Shown: positions 6,914 to 16,621, counted from the stretch's first letter. The stretch: DNA of 64,000 bases from Stieleria maiorica (GCF_008035925.1 NZ_CP036264.1:9370773-9434772); one strand, 5' to 3'. Notes: generated by a model from the sequence alone, not told the origin. Made by a program: numbers and translations.

Positions 6914-9184
6914 TCAGCGTCGTTTGCGTTTGCCTTTTTGTCGGCGGTCCTTTTTGCGTTTGGCTTTGTGCGTCGACTTGCCGCGGTGGTTCGTGGCGGA
7001 TTTCCCGCTGCGGGCGTTGGGGTTGCTCTTGCCGACCGAGTGGTTTTTGACCGGCTCGAGGAACAGCTCACGCTGGATCAGATCGACGCGGCTGATTTTG
7101 ACCGTCAATTGATCACCCAGACGATAGCGGTGATGGGCCTTGAATCCGACCAGCATTTGGCCGCGGCGTTCGAATCGATACTGGTCCGATGGCAGCTGGT
7201 CCACGCTGACATAACCGTCGACGGGCAGCTTGATGCAACGGGCCAGAAAACCGTCGGCAAAGACCCGGCTGATGACGGCGGTCATGGTGTCACCGACGTG
7301 TTTCTTCAAGTAGTGCAGCAGCTTCAGTTCGGTCAATTCGCGTTCGGCTTGGGCCGCGTTGCGTTCCATGTCGCTGCAATGGTGCCCCAGTTTTAGCAAC
7401 GCACCGACCGATTCGTCCGGAGTCTTTTCGCCGTCGCGAAGCCGATCGATCAGACGGTGCACTGTCAAATCCGGGTAGCGACGGATCGGACTGGTGAAGT
7501 GGCAGTAGTGCTGCATGTCGAGTGCGTAGTGGCCGTCGGTCTGAGGGCCATAGACGGCTTTGTTCATGCTCTTGAGCACCGCGAAATTGACGGCGTCTTC
7601 CAGCGGCGTGCCGGCCACACGGTCCAGGACGTGCTGGATTTCGAAACGGCTTTCGACCGAATCGATCCCCAGTCGCAGGTCGCGAACAAAGTGCGACAGT
7701 TGACGCAGCTTGCGTCGTTCCGGTGGCGGGTGGATGCGGTGCAGGAAGTTCAACCCGGCATCATCCAGCCAGGTCGCAACGGCCTGATTGGCCGCCAGCA
7801 TGAACTCTTCGATCAATTGATGACTCTCGGTGTTCTCCGTTCGGTAGGCGCCTTTGACCTTACCGCTGCGATCGAGTTGCAATTTGACTTCGGGCATGTC
7901 CATCGAGATCGCGCCGCGTTTAAATCGTCGCTTGCGGATCGTCATCGCCAACGCGTGCATGTCGCCTAACATGTCGCAAATCGCATCGCCCCATTTCTCG
8001 CGATACTTGTCGGGGCTCTCCAAGAACTGGTCGACCAACTGATAGTGCAACCGCATGTCACTGCGGATCACGCTGTTGTGAACTTCGGTGTGGATCACGG
8101 TGCCGTCGTCGGTCATTTCGATCTCGACCGATTTGGCCAAGCGGACCTTTTCCGGCTGAAGACTGGCCAAGTGATTGCTGATGATTTCGGGCACCATCGG
8201 GATCACGCGGTCGGGCAGATAAACACTCGTTGCCCGCTGACGAGCCTCCTGGTCCAGCTGGCCGCCGGGATGAATGAAGTAGCCGACGTCGGCGATGTGC
8301 ACCCACAATCGCCAGCGGCCTTGGTCTTCACGAACCAGTGAAATCGCGTCGTCAAAGTCACGCGCGTCATAGGGGTCGATCGTCAGCGTCAGATGTCCGG
8401 TCAGATCCAGCCGATCGGCCGGCGGATTGTCTTCGTCGAATTCATCGGCACGCTGCCTCGCTTCGGCGATCACCGCTTCGGGGAACTCATCGGGCAAACC
8501 GAATTGCCGCATGATGGTCAGCGTGTCGATTCCGGGGTTGTTGGTGCTGCCGAGTCGTTCCAACAGGACCGCTTCGCCGCCCTTGCCGTTTTCGCCCGGG
8601 AACGTCACCACTTCGACGAACACTTTGTCGTCTTTCTCGATCGGCAAGCCTTGGATGTCGCCGATAAAGACCGGGGCGTCGTGCGGGGTGCCGTCCAAGT
8701 AGACCGCCGGGCGGCCGTTGACCGGGGTGAACGTGCCGGTGAATTGGCGCCGCGATCGCTCGATGATTCGGCACACGCTGCCTTCGCTTCCGCCGCGACG
8801 ACTCGGCCGAACCTTGACTTCGACCAGGTCGCCTTCGAACGCCCCGCCGGTCTGTCCCGGCGGGATGAACAGGTCTTCGCTGACCGCTCCGTCACCGGAG
8901 TCCCCGGGGCGGACGAATCCGAATTGGCCGCCAGCGGCCATCCGAAATACGCCGCGAATGCGGTCCAGGGGGCCGCCGATGGCCCCCGTGCTGATCACCA
9001 GGTGGTTGGACGCATAAATCAACCGGCCTTCTAAGACGAGTTGTTTGATCGTTCGCCGCAGTTCCCGGTAATCATCCGGACCGAGGTTCAAAATGGCGGC
9101 GATCTGTTTGGGTTTGCTCGGCCGGTATTCCGCCGAAACGACCAACCGCATCACGCGGTCGGCAAGGTCTTGTGAGATTTCCAT
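6914..9184 (-). CDS. rnr: Ribonuclease R (RNB-family 3'-5' exoribonuclease)
   Basis: A 756-residue RNase II/R family enzyme. Domains in order are an N-terminal winged-helix region (about 1-65), cold-shock-like OB domains, the RNB catalytic domain with the metal-binding motif DPYDARDFDDAIS (about 273-285), HIADVGYFIHPGG and HYCHFTSPIRRYPDLTVHRL, and a C-terminal S1 domain (about 625-705). The final 40 residues are very rich in Lys and Arg, as in RNase R proteins that act on structured RNA. It degrades RNA processively from the 3' end. Transcribed alone or after the aldehyde dehydrogenase gene, 165 bases upstream. Confidence 0.96.
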   Translation of the reverse strand: MEISQDLADRVMRLVVSAEYRPSKPKQIAAILNLGPDDYRELRRTIKQLVLEGRLIYASNHLVISTGAIGGPLDRIRGVFRMAAGGQFGFVRPGDSGDGAVSEDLFIPPGQTGGAFEGDLVEVKVRPSRRGGSEGSVCRIIERSRRQFTGTFTPVNGRPAVYLDGTPHDAPVFIGDIQGLPIEKDDKVFVEVVTFPGENGKGGEAVLLERLGSTNNPGIDTLTIMRQFGLPDEFPEAVIAEARQRADEFDEDNPPADRLDLTGHLTLTIDPYDARDFDDAISLVREDQGRWRLWVHIADVGYFIHPGGQLDQEARQRATSVYLPDRVIPMVPEIISNHLASLQPEKVRLAKSVEIEMTDDGTVIHTEVHNSVIRSDMRLHYQLVDQFLESPDKYREKWGDAICDMLGDMHALAMTIRKRRFKRGAISMDMPEVKLQLDRSGKVKGAYRTENTESHQLIEEFMLAANQAVATWLDDAGLNFLHRIHPPPERRKLRQLSHFVRDLRLGIDSVESRFEIQHVLDRVAGTPLEDAVNFAVLKSMNKAVYGPQTDGHYALDMQHYCHFTSPIRRYPDLTVHRLIDRLRDGEKTPDESVGALLKLGHHCSDMERNAAQAERELTELKLLHYLKKHVGDTMTAVISRVFADGFLARCIKLPVDGYVSVDQLPSDQYRFERRGQMLVGFKAHHRYRLGDQLTVKISRVDLIQRELFLEPVKNHSVGKSNPNARSGKSATNHRGKSTHKAKRKKDRRQKGKRKRR

Positions 9185-9349
9185 ATCGTGAAGGTAACGG
9201 GGATGGATTTAAGTTCCAAGTTGTGGGTTCTGAATTCACCTTCCTGGCGGCAGTGCGAACGATGCAACAAAACGGCATCCAAGGATCCGGTTGCCGTCAG
9301 CGAATTCTGGCCCTTGAATCGCAACTCTCAGAAACCAGGACCGGGAATG

Positions 9350-10777
9350 CTATCTCCGCAGTGTGACCCATTTCCAGGTCGTGAAGTCTTCGATCCCGGT
9401 TTCCATGCCTTCGCGGCCGAAGCCGGCGGGGCCGTCGCCTCCGAAGGGGACCTCGGGTTCCTGCTGGATCGTCATGTCATTGACGTGAACCATCGCTGTG
9501 TCCAGCGAGTCGGCGAAGATCATCGCCGCATCAAGATCGTTGGTGAAGACGGCGGCTGAGAGCATGCCGGGGGAGGCATTGGCGAGTTCCAATGCGTGAT
9601 GGCGATCGTTTGCGGTTTCGACCGAGACGACCGGCCCGAAGGTTTCTTCGCGAAACAGCTTCATGGCAGACGTGACACCGGAAACGATGGTGGGGTTCAC
9701 TCGATTTCCGGTCCAGCTGTTTCCGCACAAGATTCTTGCCCCGCCATCGACGGCGTCTGCCAAATGGTCACGGATTCGCTGCCGCGCTTTGGCACTGATG
9801 ATCGGACCGATCATGGTCGTCGGATCGGTCAGATCGCCCCTCCCCAGCGCCTGTGCCGCGGCGACGAACCGCGCGGTGAACGCATCGGCCAGCGACTGGT
9901 CGACGATCACGCGGCTGGACGCCATGCAGATCTGACCTTGATAGATGAACCCACCACGAACGGCCGCGCCGACCGCTGCATCCAGGTCCGCATCGGCGAG
10001 CACGATCAGGGGATTCTTGCCACCGAGTTCCAGCGTCGCCCGTTTTCCGAGACTGCCGCACAGCGATTGCACGTGCCGTCCGACCGCCGCCGATCCGGTG
10101 AAGCTGACCGCACGGATCGGCGCCGCGCTGACCAAGTCGTCGCCGATCTCCGCCCCCCGTCCCTGCACCACGTTCAATGCTCCCGCAGGCAATCCCGCGT
10201 CGTGGTACAACCGCGCGATCGCGTCGGCGATCTGGGGAGTCTGTTCCGAGGGAAGCCAGACGACGGTGTTGCCGGTGGCCAGCGGCATGCTGCTGTGTTT
10301 GATGCCCTTGACCAGCGGGACGTTGAACGGCGTGATGCTGGCGACCACACCGATCGGCTTGCGAAACCCCAGACTCCAACGCCCCGGCACGTCGCTCTTG
10401 TAGGTCCGTCCGGTCATCCGCCGGGCCATCGCCGCGTTCGCCTTTAGCACCCGCGTCGCGATCCCGATTTCCATCATGGCTTTTGCGACGGGCGATCCGA
10501 TTTCACGAATCAGCAGGTCGCGAAACTCCGCCGATCGCTGCTGCAGCAGTTCTGCCGCACGCAGCAAAATGGATTCCCGCTGTGACGGGCTGGTTTCTCG
10601 AAAGGCTGCAAAGGCCGCGGCAGCCGAATCGACGGCAAGTGCCACATCGCGGGCATCACCGCGGGCGGCCCGGGCGATCACCGAGTCGTCTTCGGGGTCG
10701 AGCGACTGGAACGTGCGGTCGGATTGCGAGGCGTGGTGCGTGCCTCCGATCCAGTGATCGATGGTGGGTTGGTTCAA
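9350..10777 (-). CDS. NAD(P)-dependent aldehyde dehydrogenase
   Basis: An aldehyde dehydrogenase superfamily enzyme of about 475 residues. Cofactor and catalytic motifs are SITPFNVPLVKGIKH, FTGSAAVGRHV, the general base in LELGGKNPL and the nucleophilic cysteine in YQGQICMASSR. EETFGPVVSVE and PFGGDGPAGFGREG close the fold. The pattern resembles benzaldehyde/vanillin-type dehydrogenases, but the substrate cannot be read from sequence. The start is uncertain: TTG at 10777 overlaps the methyltransferase stop in TTGA and fits the family N-terminus (LNQPTIDHWIGG). Another TTG at 10816 would add 13 unlikely residues read from the overlapping gene. It is the last gene of a four-gene chain. Confidence 0.92.
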   Translation of the reverse strand: MNQPTIDHWIGGTHHASQSDRTFQSLDPEDDSVIARAARGDARDVALAVDSAAAAFAAFRETSPSQRESILLRAAELLQQRSAEFRDLLIREIGSPVAKAMMEIGIATRVLKANAAMARRMTGRTYKSDVPGRWSLGFRKPIGVVASITPFNVPLVKGIKHSSMPLATGNTVVWLPSEQTPQIADAIARLYHDAGLPAGALNVVQGRGAEIGDDLVSAAPIRAVSFTGSAAVGRHVQSLCGSLGKRATLELGGKNPLIVLADADLDAAVGAAVRGGFIYQGQICMASSRVIVDQSLADAFTARFVAAAQALGRGDLTDPTTMIGPIISAKARQRIRDHLADAVDGGARILCGNSWTGNRVNPTIVSGVTSAMKLFREETFGPVVSVETANDRHHALELANASPGMLSAAVFTNDLDAAMIFADSLDTAMVHVNDMTIQQEPEVPFGGDGPAGFGREGMETGIEDFTTWKWVTLRR

Positions 10778-11478
10778 GGTTTTCTCGGTGATCCGATGGC
10801 GGCAAGTTTTCCCCAAGACGTCGTCCAGGATCGGATGTCAAAGTGTCGGTCAAACGTCTCGCGGATCACTTCGGGCATCCCCAGCCACTGATCATAAGTC
10901 ACACGTTCCCGCTCTGTCATGACCGCCAATGCGTCCCCTTTGGCGTACAGCTTTCGCACGATGGATCGATCGGTGACGGCGTGGGCAAAGACCAAAAACG
11001 GTGTCCTCCACGGTTCGATGACGTAAAACGTGCCGGTGGGTTTCAGGATGCGGCGGACTCCGGCGAGCGAGCCGTCCAGATCGGTCGGCATGTCCGGCAG
11101 ATGATGCAGGCCGCCTTGAACGATCACGACATCGTAGGCGTCGCTTTCCAGCGGCAGATCCACGCAATCGGCCAGATGAAGTTGTGCCGGCCCGTGATAC
11201 TCCTCCAGCAGACTGTCGCTCAGATCGACGCCTTCGAGATTGTTGAACCCCATCTGCTCCAGGGCGACCAGTCCGTTGCCTCGGCCGCAGAAGATTTCCA
11301 CGATCCGGCTGTTGCGATCAAGCGATTCGAAACCGAACCGCCGCAGCCGGGCAATGAATTTTGTGATCTCTTGCTCCGGAGTCTCAAACCGCTTGTACGC
11401 GGCTTCCCAAACCGGGTCGCAACACAGTTGTCCCGCGGCGACGTGACGGATGATGGGCGGTTGCACCGGGGCATTCAT
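10774..11478 (-). CDS. SAM-dependent class I methyltransferase
   Basis: A 234-residue protein with a Rossmann-type SAM fold. Motif I is IVEIFCGRGNGLVALEQMGF (about 66-85), followed by LEGVDLSDSLLEE, the acidic loop LADCVDLPLESDAYDVVIVQ and HHLPDM. The start is the ATG at 11478, which overlaps the stop of the upstream glycosyltransferase gene in ATGA. A longer open frame reaching 12117 is only an artefact read through that gene. It may methylate a lipid or sugar product of the adjoining glycosyltransferases (inferred); the acceptor is unknown. Confidence 0.9.
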   Translation of the reverse strand: MNAPVQPPIIRHVAAGQLCCDPVWEAAYKRFETPEQEITKFIARLRRFGFESLDRNSRIVEIFCGRGNGLVALEQMGFNNLEGVDLSDSLLEEYHGPAQLHLADCVDLPLESDAYDVVIVQGGLHHLPDMPTDLDGSLAGVRRILKPTGTFYVIEPWRTPFLVFAHAVTDRSIVRKLYAKGDALAVMTERERVTYDQWLGMPEVIRETFDRHFDIRSWTTSWGKLAAIGSPRKP

Positions 11479-12746
11479 GGCGAAACCTCCTGTGACCGGT
11501 GGGCGGGCATCGGGGCGCCATCGGGCATCGTCACGACGGGGCGGTCGAGTCGCCGCGAACGTTGCATCATCAACACACCGCTCATCAGCGATGCCATCGC
11601 CGTCTGGAATCCGATCGCCACCAGCGTGACACCGGGCACGACCCATCGCATCGTCTGTGGGTAGTCGAGTGCTCCGAAATCTTGTTGCGACCATCGCCAA
11701 ACCACCGCGCCGATCATCGCCGCCCCGAGGACTCCGGCGGCGATGCCGAACGCCAATCCGCGTTCGACGGTGACATGTTCCAGTTTCTCGTGCGGCGGCA
11801 TCATGCCTTCCCGGCCGGTGAAAATCCTGGCCAGCGTCGCCAACAACACGCACTGCCATCCCATCAACACGAACAAACTGGCGACCAACAGCGTGTGCAC
11901 GTCCAACGCCGCGCCGAACACCTTCACTTGGGGAAGCGCCAATGCGTAGCCGACCAATCCGATCCCCAGCAAAACTAACCCGGGACGAAAGAAGGTCCAG
12001 TTGGGGCTGAAGGCCAAAAACAATCGCAGTGTCCGCCAGCCGTCGCGAAACGTCCGCAGGTGTGGCGGGTGTGCTTGGCGGCCGTCGGGATGCAGCGTGA
12101 TCGGAACCTGACTCCATGACGTGCCATGGGAATCCCGGTGCAGCCCGCTCTTGATGATCATTTCCGTCGCAAATTCCATCCCCGGCGAACGCAGGTCCAA
12201 TTGGTCATAGTGTTTGCGTGTGAAACCTCGCATCCCGCAATAGATGTCATTGATCGGGATGCGAAACATCAGTCGGACGAGCCAGCTGAGTACGGGATTG
12301 CCGAACCAGCGGTGCAAAAACGGCATCGCCCCGGGCAGGACCCTCCCGCCGCCCCGGGGCAGACGGCAGCCCTGGACCAGGTCGTGTCCCTCGCGCAACG
12401 AGTCGACGAACTTGGGTATCTCCAAAAAGTCATAGCTGTCGTCGGCGTCGCCCATCAGCACATATGTGCCACGGCTGGCTTCGATGCCGTGCATCAATGC
12501 CGCACCATAGCCTCGCTGCGGGACGTCGACGACGCGTGCACCTTGCCCGAGTGCCAAGTCCTGTGACCCGTCGGTGCTGCCGTTGTCGGCGACGACCACC
12601 TCACCGACGATCCCCGCTTCGGTCATCGCCCGGACAGCTTTCTCGACACAGATCGCCACCGTATCGGCTTCATTCAAACACGGCATGACAACCGACAACT
12701 CAATCGGTCCGGATGCATCCGAACCGTTCACCTTTGGACTGCTCAT
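11475..12746 (-). CDS. Family 2 glycosyltransferase with C-terminal membrane segments
   Basis: A 423-residue GT2 enzyme resembling dolichyl/polyprenyl-phosphate sugar synthases. The catalytic GT-A domain (about 15-240) shows ELSVVMPCLNEADTVAICVE, VVADNGSTDGSQ, the DxD-like MGDADDSYDF and YCGMRGFTRKHY. Three to four membrane helices follow (about 255-405). It probably transfers a sugar from a nucleotide donor to polyprenyl phosphate at the membrane. Its ATG overlaps the stop of the upstream mannosyltransferase-like gene (ATGA), which is a plausible user of the polyprenyl-phosphate sugar. Family is certain; donor and acceptor are inferred. Confidence 0.93.
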   Translation of the reverse strand: MSSPKVNGSDASGPIELSVVMPCLNEADTVAICVEKAVRAMTEAGIVGEVVVADNGSTDGSQDLALGQGARVVDVPQRGYGAALMHGIEASRGTYVLMGDADDSYDFLEIPKFVDSLREGHDLVQGCRLPRGGGRVLPGAMPFLHRWFGNPVLSWLVRLMFRIPINDIYCGMRGFTRKHYDQLDLRSPGMEFATEMIIKSGLHRDSHGTSWSQVPITLHPDGRQAHPPHLRTFRDGWRTLRLFLAFSPNWTFFRPGLVLLGIGLVGYALALPQVKVFGAALDVHTLLVASLFVLMGWQCVLLATLARIFTGREGMMPPHEKLEHVTVERGLAFGIAAGVLGAAMIGAVVWRWSQQDFGALDYPQTMRWVVPGVTLVAIGFQTAMASLMSGVLMMQRSRRLDRPVVTMPDGAPMPAHRSQEVSP

Positions 12747-14233
12747 GCGGGCTCGGTCAATTCCTCGGGGGCGGCGTCATTGAGATTGGCGGCATTGATA
12801 TCGGCGTTGGGGAACAGGAACGGGGCCATTGCCGACGCGATGGCCAGCAGCACGATCGGTTCGACGACCAATCGATAACGATACGCTGGGATTTCCAGCA
12901 CCGCCGTGACGGTGCAAAAATAACCGGTGATCGCTGCCAGCCAAAGACCCGCCGCGCGTGTCGGTCGCCGCCACACCAGCAGCATCGTTGAGGCGATCGT
13001 GACAAACATCAGGAACGTGTTGCCCGCCAGCGAATTGCTCCACCGATGGCGGAGGGCTGTAGCGACGGGCGCGACTTTAACGCCCCAGACCGTCTGTCTC
13101 GCAAACAGGTCTGCGGAGAGTTTTTCACGCGACCCTTCTCGCCCCGACTCAAGATCCGCCACCTGGTCCGGCAGTTCGGTTGCCCGTGTCCGCCAAAAGT
13201 TGACCCAGCGACGGAGGGTTTTTTTGCCAAAGGCGAGTGGTGATGCAGCGATCGCATCGGCCGCCACCGCCTTCATTAGCCGGTCCCCCGAGGGGTCGTC
13301 CATCCCCGACGCCGCCAGTGCCTTGGAAACGGTCCAGGTCTCCCGCCAACGTCCGTCGGCGGAAAGTTGTTCCCACGCCTGATCTCCCAATTGCGATTTT
13401 AACTGTGCCGCAGCAGCCGATTCGGGCAGATCCAATCCGGCACCGCTGCCGTCTTGAAAGGTGACGATCCAGATGTTGCGGCCCACGAATTCGGTCAACA
13501 TCGCTTTGCCAAACAACGCCTGATTGCGGGCCAGCCAGGGACTGACACAGCCCACCGTGACGATCCCCGCCAATGCAACGCTGATCCAGCCACGCCGACG
13601 ACAGATCACGCTCGCCGACCGAGTCGGGATCCAGTACCAACAGGTGATCACGTAAATCAGATCGGCGATCCACACCAACATCGCCACCGGACGGGTCAGG
13701 ATCGCCAATCCCAGCGTCAATCCGACGAACAACCCGCCCCAAACCGAAGGCCGTCGGGTCAGCCGGGCGACCGACCACAGGTGCAGGACGAGCGAAAAGA
13801 CGAACAGGGTTTCCGTCAGCACGGTCGCAACGTACACAACCGACGAAAGCATCGGGATCGCCAAGATCACGACGATCCAAGCGGCCTGCCGTCGCCGCGA
13901 CAGTTCCGCGGCCAGCGCCGCAATCAATCCGATCGTGGCGATCCAAAGCAGACTTTGGAAGCAGACCAGTGCCGGCAGCGGATTGTCGAAAACAGCTCGG
14001 AACAACCCGATCAACCACGGATAGGCCGGCGTGCGATACGCGATCGGACGCTGCATCATCAGCCAATCGCCCTCGGCGACCAACCCACCCAGTTCCCAGT
14101 AGCCCGCGGCGTCCAAGACCAGCGGGCTGGGCCCACGCAACACAACACCCACGACCTTGGCGATCAAGAGGAAAACAAGCAGGGTGAACGCCAGTTTGCG
14201 CGGCAAAGACAATTTCGTCGAATCGGTCAACAA
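12743..14233 (-). CDS. Multispanning membrane glycosyltransferase, GT39/ArnT-like
   Basis: About 496 residues with roughly ten membrane helices. The early loop VLDAAGYWELGGLVAEGDWL and PIAYRTPAYPWLIGLF matches the first periplasmic loop of dolichyl-phosphate-mannose-protein mannosyltransferase / ArnT proteins, where an acidic residue is catalytic. A large soluble loop (about 300-370) precedes the last helices. Such enzymes transfer sugars from polyprenyl phosphate to lipids or proteins outside the membrane. The start is unsure: TTG at 14233 or 14230, or GTG at 14329, which adds Arg/His-rich residues unlikely to be coding. It is the first gene of the chain and diverges from arsS. Confidence 0.85.
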   Translation of the reverse strand: MLTDSTKLSLPRKLAFTLLVFLLIAKVVGVVLRGPSPLVLDAAGYWELGGLVAEGDWLMMQRPIAYRTPAYPWLIGLFRAVFDNPLPALVCFQSLLWIATIGLIAALAAELSRRRQAAWIVVILAIPMLSSVVYVATVLTETLFVFSLVLHLWSVARLTRRPSVWGGLFVGLTLGLAILTRPVAMLVWIADLIYVITCWYWIPTRSASVICRRRGWISVALAGIVTVGCVSPWLARNQALFGKAMLTEFVGRNIWIVTFQDGSGAGLDLPESAAAAQLKSQLGDQAWEQLSADGRWRETWTVSKALAASGMDDPSGDRLMKAVAADAIAASPLAFGKKTLRRWVNFWRTRATELPDQVADLESGREGSREKLSADLFARQTVWGVKVAPVATALRHRWSNSLAGNTFLMFVTIASTMLLVWRRPTRAAGLWLAAITGYFCTVTAVLEIPAYRYRLVVEPIVLLAIASAMAPFLFPNADINAANLNDAAPEELTEPA

Positions 14234-14397
14234 TGGAGGGGCGAGGTGCGTTTGGCGAATGCTACGCCGCGGGGGCCGGGAATGTTCTCTCCCGTGATCG
14301 GCCGCAAAACCTCCCTGGCGGTTGCACACGCGGCGTGAACATTATCTTATCCTTGAAACTCTCTCCCTCGTCCGTTGCTCCCAAGTTTGCTGCGTCT

Positions 14398-15429
14398 ATG
14401 AAGTCCCTGTTGCCGGTGATCAACACCGGTTTGCCGACCAATCTGGTTCAACCCTTCGCGGCCCGCGTGGCCCGCGATGCGTCTCCGATGCGGCGCGCCG
14501 CGGTGGAACAATTGCAAATCAATTTGGGCAAACTGTGCAATCAGACCTGCACCCACTGTCACGTCGAAGCCGGGCCGACGAAAAAACGCGAAAACATGGA
14601 CGCCAAGACGGCGGCACGCGTGGTCGAGTTGTCGCGCGATTGTCTCAGCCTGCATGCCGTCGACCTGACCGGCGGTGCGCCGGAAATGAACCCGAATTTT
14701 CGAGACCTGGTCCGCGAGTTTCGAGGCCGTGGGATCCGCGTGATCGATCGTTGTAATCTGACGATTTTGCAACAGCCCGGGTATGAATGGGCCGCGCCGT
14801 TCTTGGCCGAACAAGGCGTCGACGTGGTCGCTTCGTTGCCGTGCTACTTGGAGCAAAACGTGGACGGCCAACGCGGCGAAGGAGTGTTTCGTCAAAGTAT
14901 CGATGCGCTGCGCCAGCTGAACGATCTGGGCTACGGCGACGAACACTCTCCGCTGCGATTGGACCTGGTCTACAACCCCACCGGACCCTCGCTGCCGCCG
15001 GACCAGGCGAGTTTGCAGGCGGACTACAAACGAGAACTGTTCGCCCGCTACGAGATTCGTTTCAATCGCCTGCTGACGATCACGAACATTCCGATCAAAC
15101 GCTACGCGATGTTCTTGGCAAAGAAGGAACGCTTGGAACAGTACATGCACCTGCTGGAGGCGAACTTTAATTCTGATGCGGCCGAGGCGGTGATGTGTCG
15201 ATCATTGTTGTCGATCGCCTGGGACGGAACGATCTACGATTGCGATTTCAATCAAATGATCGACCTGCCCGCCGGCGGACTGGCCGCCCATCGCGACGTG
15301 TCTCAGCCGCCCACGGTCTGGAACACCGATTCGCTGCACCAGTTTGCCAACCGCAAAATCGCTACCGCAGACCATTGCTACGGCTGCACGGCCGGCGCAG
15401 GCAGCAGCTGCAGCGGTGCGTTGTTGTAA
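14398..15429 (+). CDS. arsS: Arsenosugar biosynthesis radical SAM protein ArsS
   Basis: A 343-residue radical SAM enzyme. The iron-sulfur ligands are C47, C51 and C54 in CNQTCTHCHVEAGP. LTGGAPEMNPNF and VIDRCNLTIL follow in the SAM barrel. The C-terminus carries many cysteines (MCRSLLSIAWDGTIYDCDFN, then HCYGCTAGAGSSCSGALL), as in auxiliary-cluster radical SAM proteins. ArsS acts with the arsenic methyltransferase encoded next to it to build the carbon skeleton of arsenosugars from SAM. ATG at 14398 gives the family N-terminus; an upstream in-frame ATG at 14233 would add 55 residues of unlikely sequence. arsM begins 37 bases downstream, so the two form an operon. Confidence 0.93.
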   Translation: MKSLLPVINTGLPTNLVQPFAARVARDASPMRRAAVEQLQINLGKLCNQTCTHCHVEAGPTKKRENMDAKTAARVVELSRDCLSLHAVDLTGGAPEMNPNFRDLVREFRGRGIRVIDRCNLTILQQPGYEWAAPFLAEQGVDVVASLPCYLEQNVDGQRGEGVFRQSIDALRQLNDLGYGDEHSPLRLDLVYNPTGPSLPPDQASLQADYKRELFARYEIRFNRLLTITNIPIKRYAMFLAKKERLEQYMHLLEANFNSDAAEAVMCRSLLSIAWDGTIYDCDFNQMIDLPAGGLAAHRDVSQPPTVWNTDSLHQFANRKIATADHCYGCTAGAGSSCSGALL

Positions 15430-15466
15430 TTCATTCCATCTTTACCCCGATCATCCTTCGCCCGAC

Positions 15467-16621
15467 ATGTCGACCTTGAACACCGAATCCGCCGTTCGCA
15501 GGCGCTATTCATCGGCCGCCGAGGCTCGTGAACCCGCCTTGTGCTGTCCGGTTGATTATGACCGCAGCTACTTGAAAGTGATCCCCCAGGAAGTGATCGA
15601 TCGCGATTACGGTTGCGGCGACCCGTCGAAGTATGTCCGCCCGGGCGAGACGGTGTTGGATCTCGGCAGCGGTGGCGGAAAAATCTGCTTCATCGCGTCG
15701 CAAGTCGTCGGGGAATCCGGCGCCGTGATCGGCGTCGACATGAACGACGACATGCTGGCGTTGGCGCGCAGAAGCCAACCGGTCGTTGCCCAGCGGATCG
15801 GGTACGACAACATCCGGTTCTGCAAAGGCAAGATCCAAGACATGCAGATCGATCGCGATCGTGTCGATGCATACTTGAGCGAGAACCCCGTCGATAGCGA
15901 AGCCGCATTGCAACGCTTGGAGGCGTTTCTGGCCGAGATGCGCGTGCAGAATCCGATGATTCCCGACAACTCGGTCGACGTGGTGGTCAGCAATTGTGTG
16001 TTGAATCTGGTCGACGCGGCGGAGAAGGGGAAGCTGTTCGCCGAGATCTTTCGCGTTTTGCGTCCCGGCGGCAGGGCGGTGATCAGCGACATCGTCAGCG
16101 ACGAACCGGTGCCGTCGCACCTGCAGCAGGACGGCGAGCTGTGGAGTGGATGCATCAGCGGGGCGCTGCAGGAAAAGGACTTCATCGATGCGTTCGTTCG
16201 GGCCGGCTTTCAAGGGGCCCAAATGCCGGTTTATCAGATGGAACCCTGGCAGATCGTCGAGGGGATCGAGTTCCGATCGGTCACCGTCATCGCCTACAAG
16301 TACCCCGAGACACCTTGCTACGAACACAACGAAGCGGTCCTGTACCGCGGACCCTATGCCAGTGTGAAAGATGACGACGGCCACGAGTTCACCCGCGGCG
16401 TCCGAGCCGCGGTGTGCCGCAAAACGTTCGAGAAGATGCAGAGCGAGCCCTACGCCCAGGACTTCCTCGGCATCTCCCCGGCGACCGAAATCCAGCCCGA
16501 AGATGCTGCGCTTTATAACTGCACCGGCGGTCAAGTCCTACGCCCGCCAAGCGTCACCAAAGCCGGCGGCAGGACGGTAAAACCGGCCGAAGATTGCTGC
16601 GGGGAAGGCGGGTGTTGCTGA
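15467..16621 (+). CDS. arsM: Arsenite S-adenosylmethionine methyltransferase ArsM (arsenosugar type)
   Basis: A 384-residue methyltransferase of the arsenosugar-associated ArsM group. The SAM site is VLDLGSGGGKICFIASQVVG with VIGVDMNDD downstream; conserved VVSNCVLNLV and FRVLRPGGRAVISDIV complete the fold. Cysteines likely to bind trivalent arsenic occur at ALCCPVDYD near the N-terminus, YGCGDPSKY, SNCVLNL and SGCISG. The C-terminus ends in CCGEGGCC, a further thiol cluster. It methylates arsenite to dimethylated forms that ArsS converts. ATG at 15467 is used; an in-frame upstream start would overlap arsS. Context with arsS makes the assignment firm. Confidence 0.93.
   Translation: MSTLNTESAVRRRYSSAAEAREPALCCPVDYDRSYLKVIPQEVIDRDYGCGDPSKYVRPGETVLDLGSGGGKICFIASQVVGESGAVIGVDMNDDMLALARRSQPVVAQRIGYDNIRFCKGKIQDMQIDRDRVDAYLSENPVDSEAALQRLEAFLAEMRVQNPMIPDNSVDVVVSNCVLNLVDAAEKGKLFAEIFRVLRPGGRAVISDIVSDEPVPSHLQQDGELWSGCISGALQEKDFIDAFVRAGFQGAQMPVYQMEPWQIVEGIEFRSVTVIAYKYPETPCYEHNEAVLYRGPYASVKDDDGHEFTRGVRAAVCRKTFEKMQSEPYAQDFLGISPATEIQPEDAALYNCTGGQVLRPPSVTKAGGRTVKPAEDCCGEGGCC

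Noticed and set aside
11479..12117. N-terminal extension of the methyltransferase
   Set aside because: The extra residues are an off-frame reading of the GT2 gene. The ATG at 11478 overlaps that gene's stop in ATGA and begins the family-like sequence.
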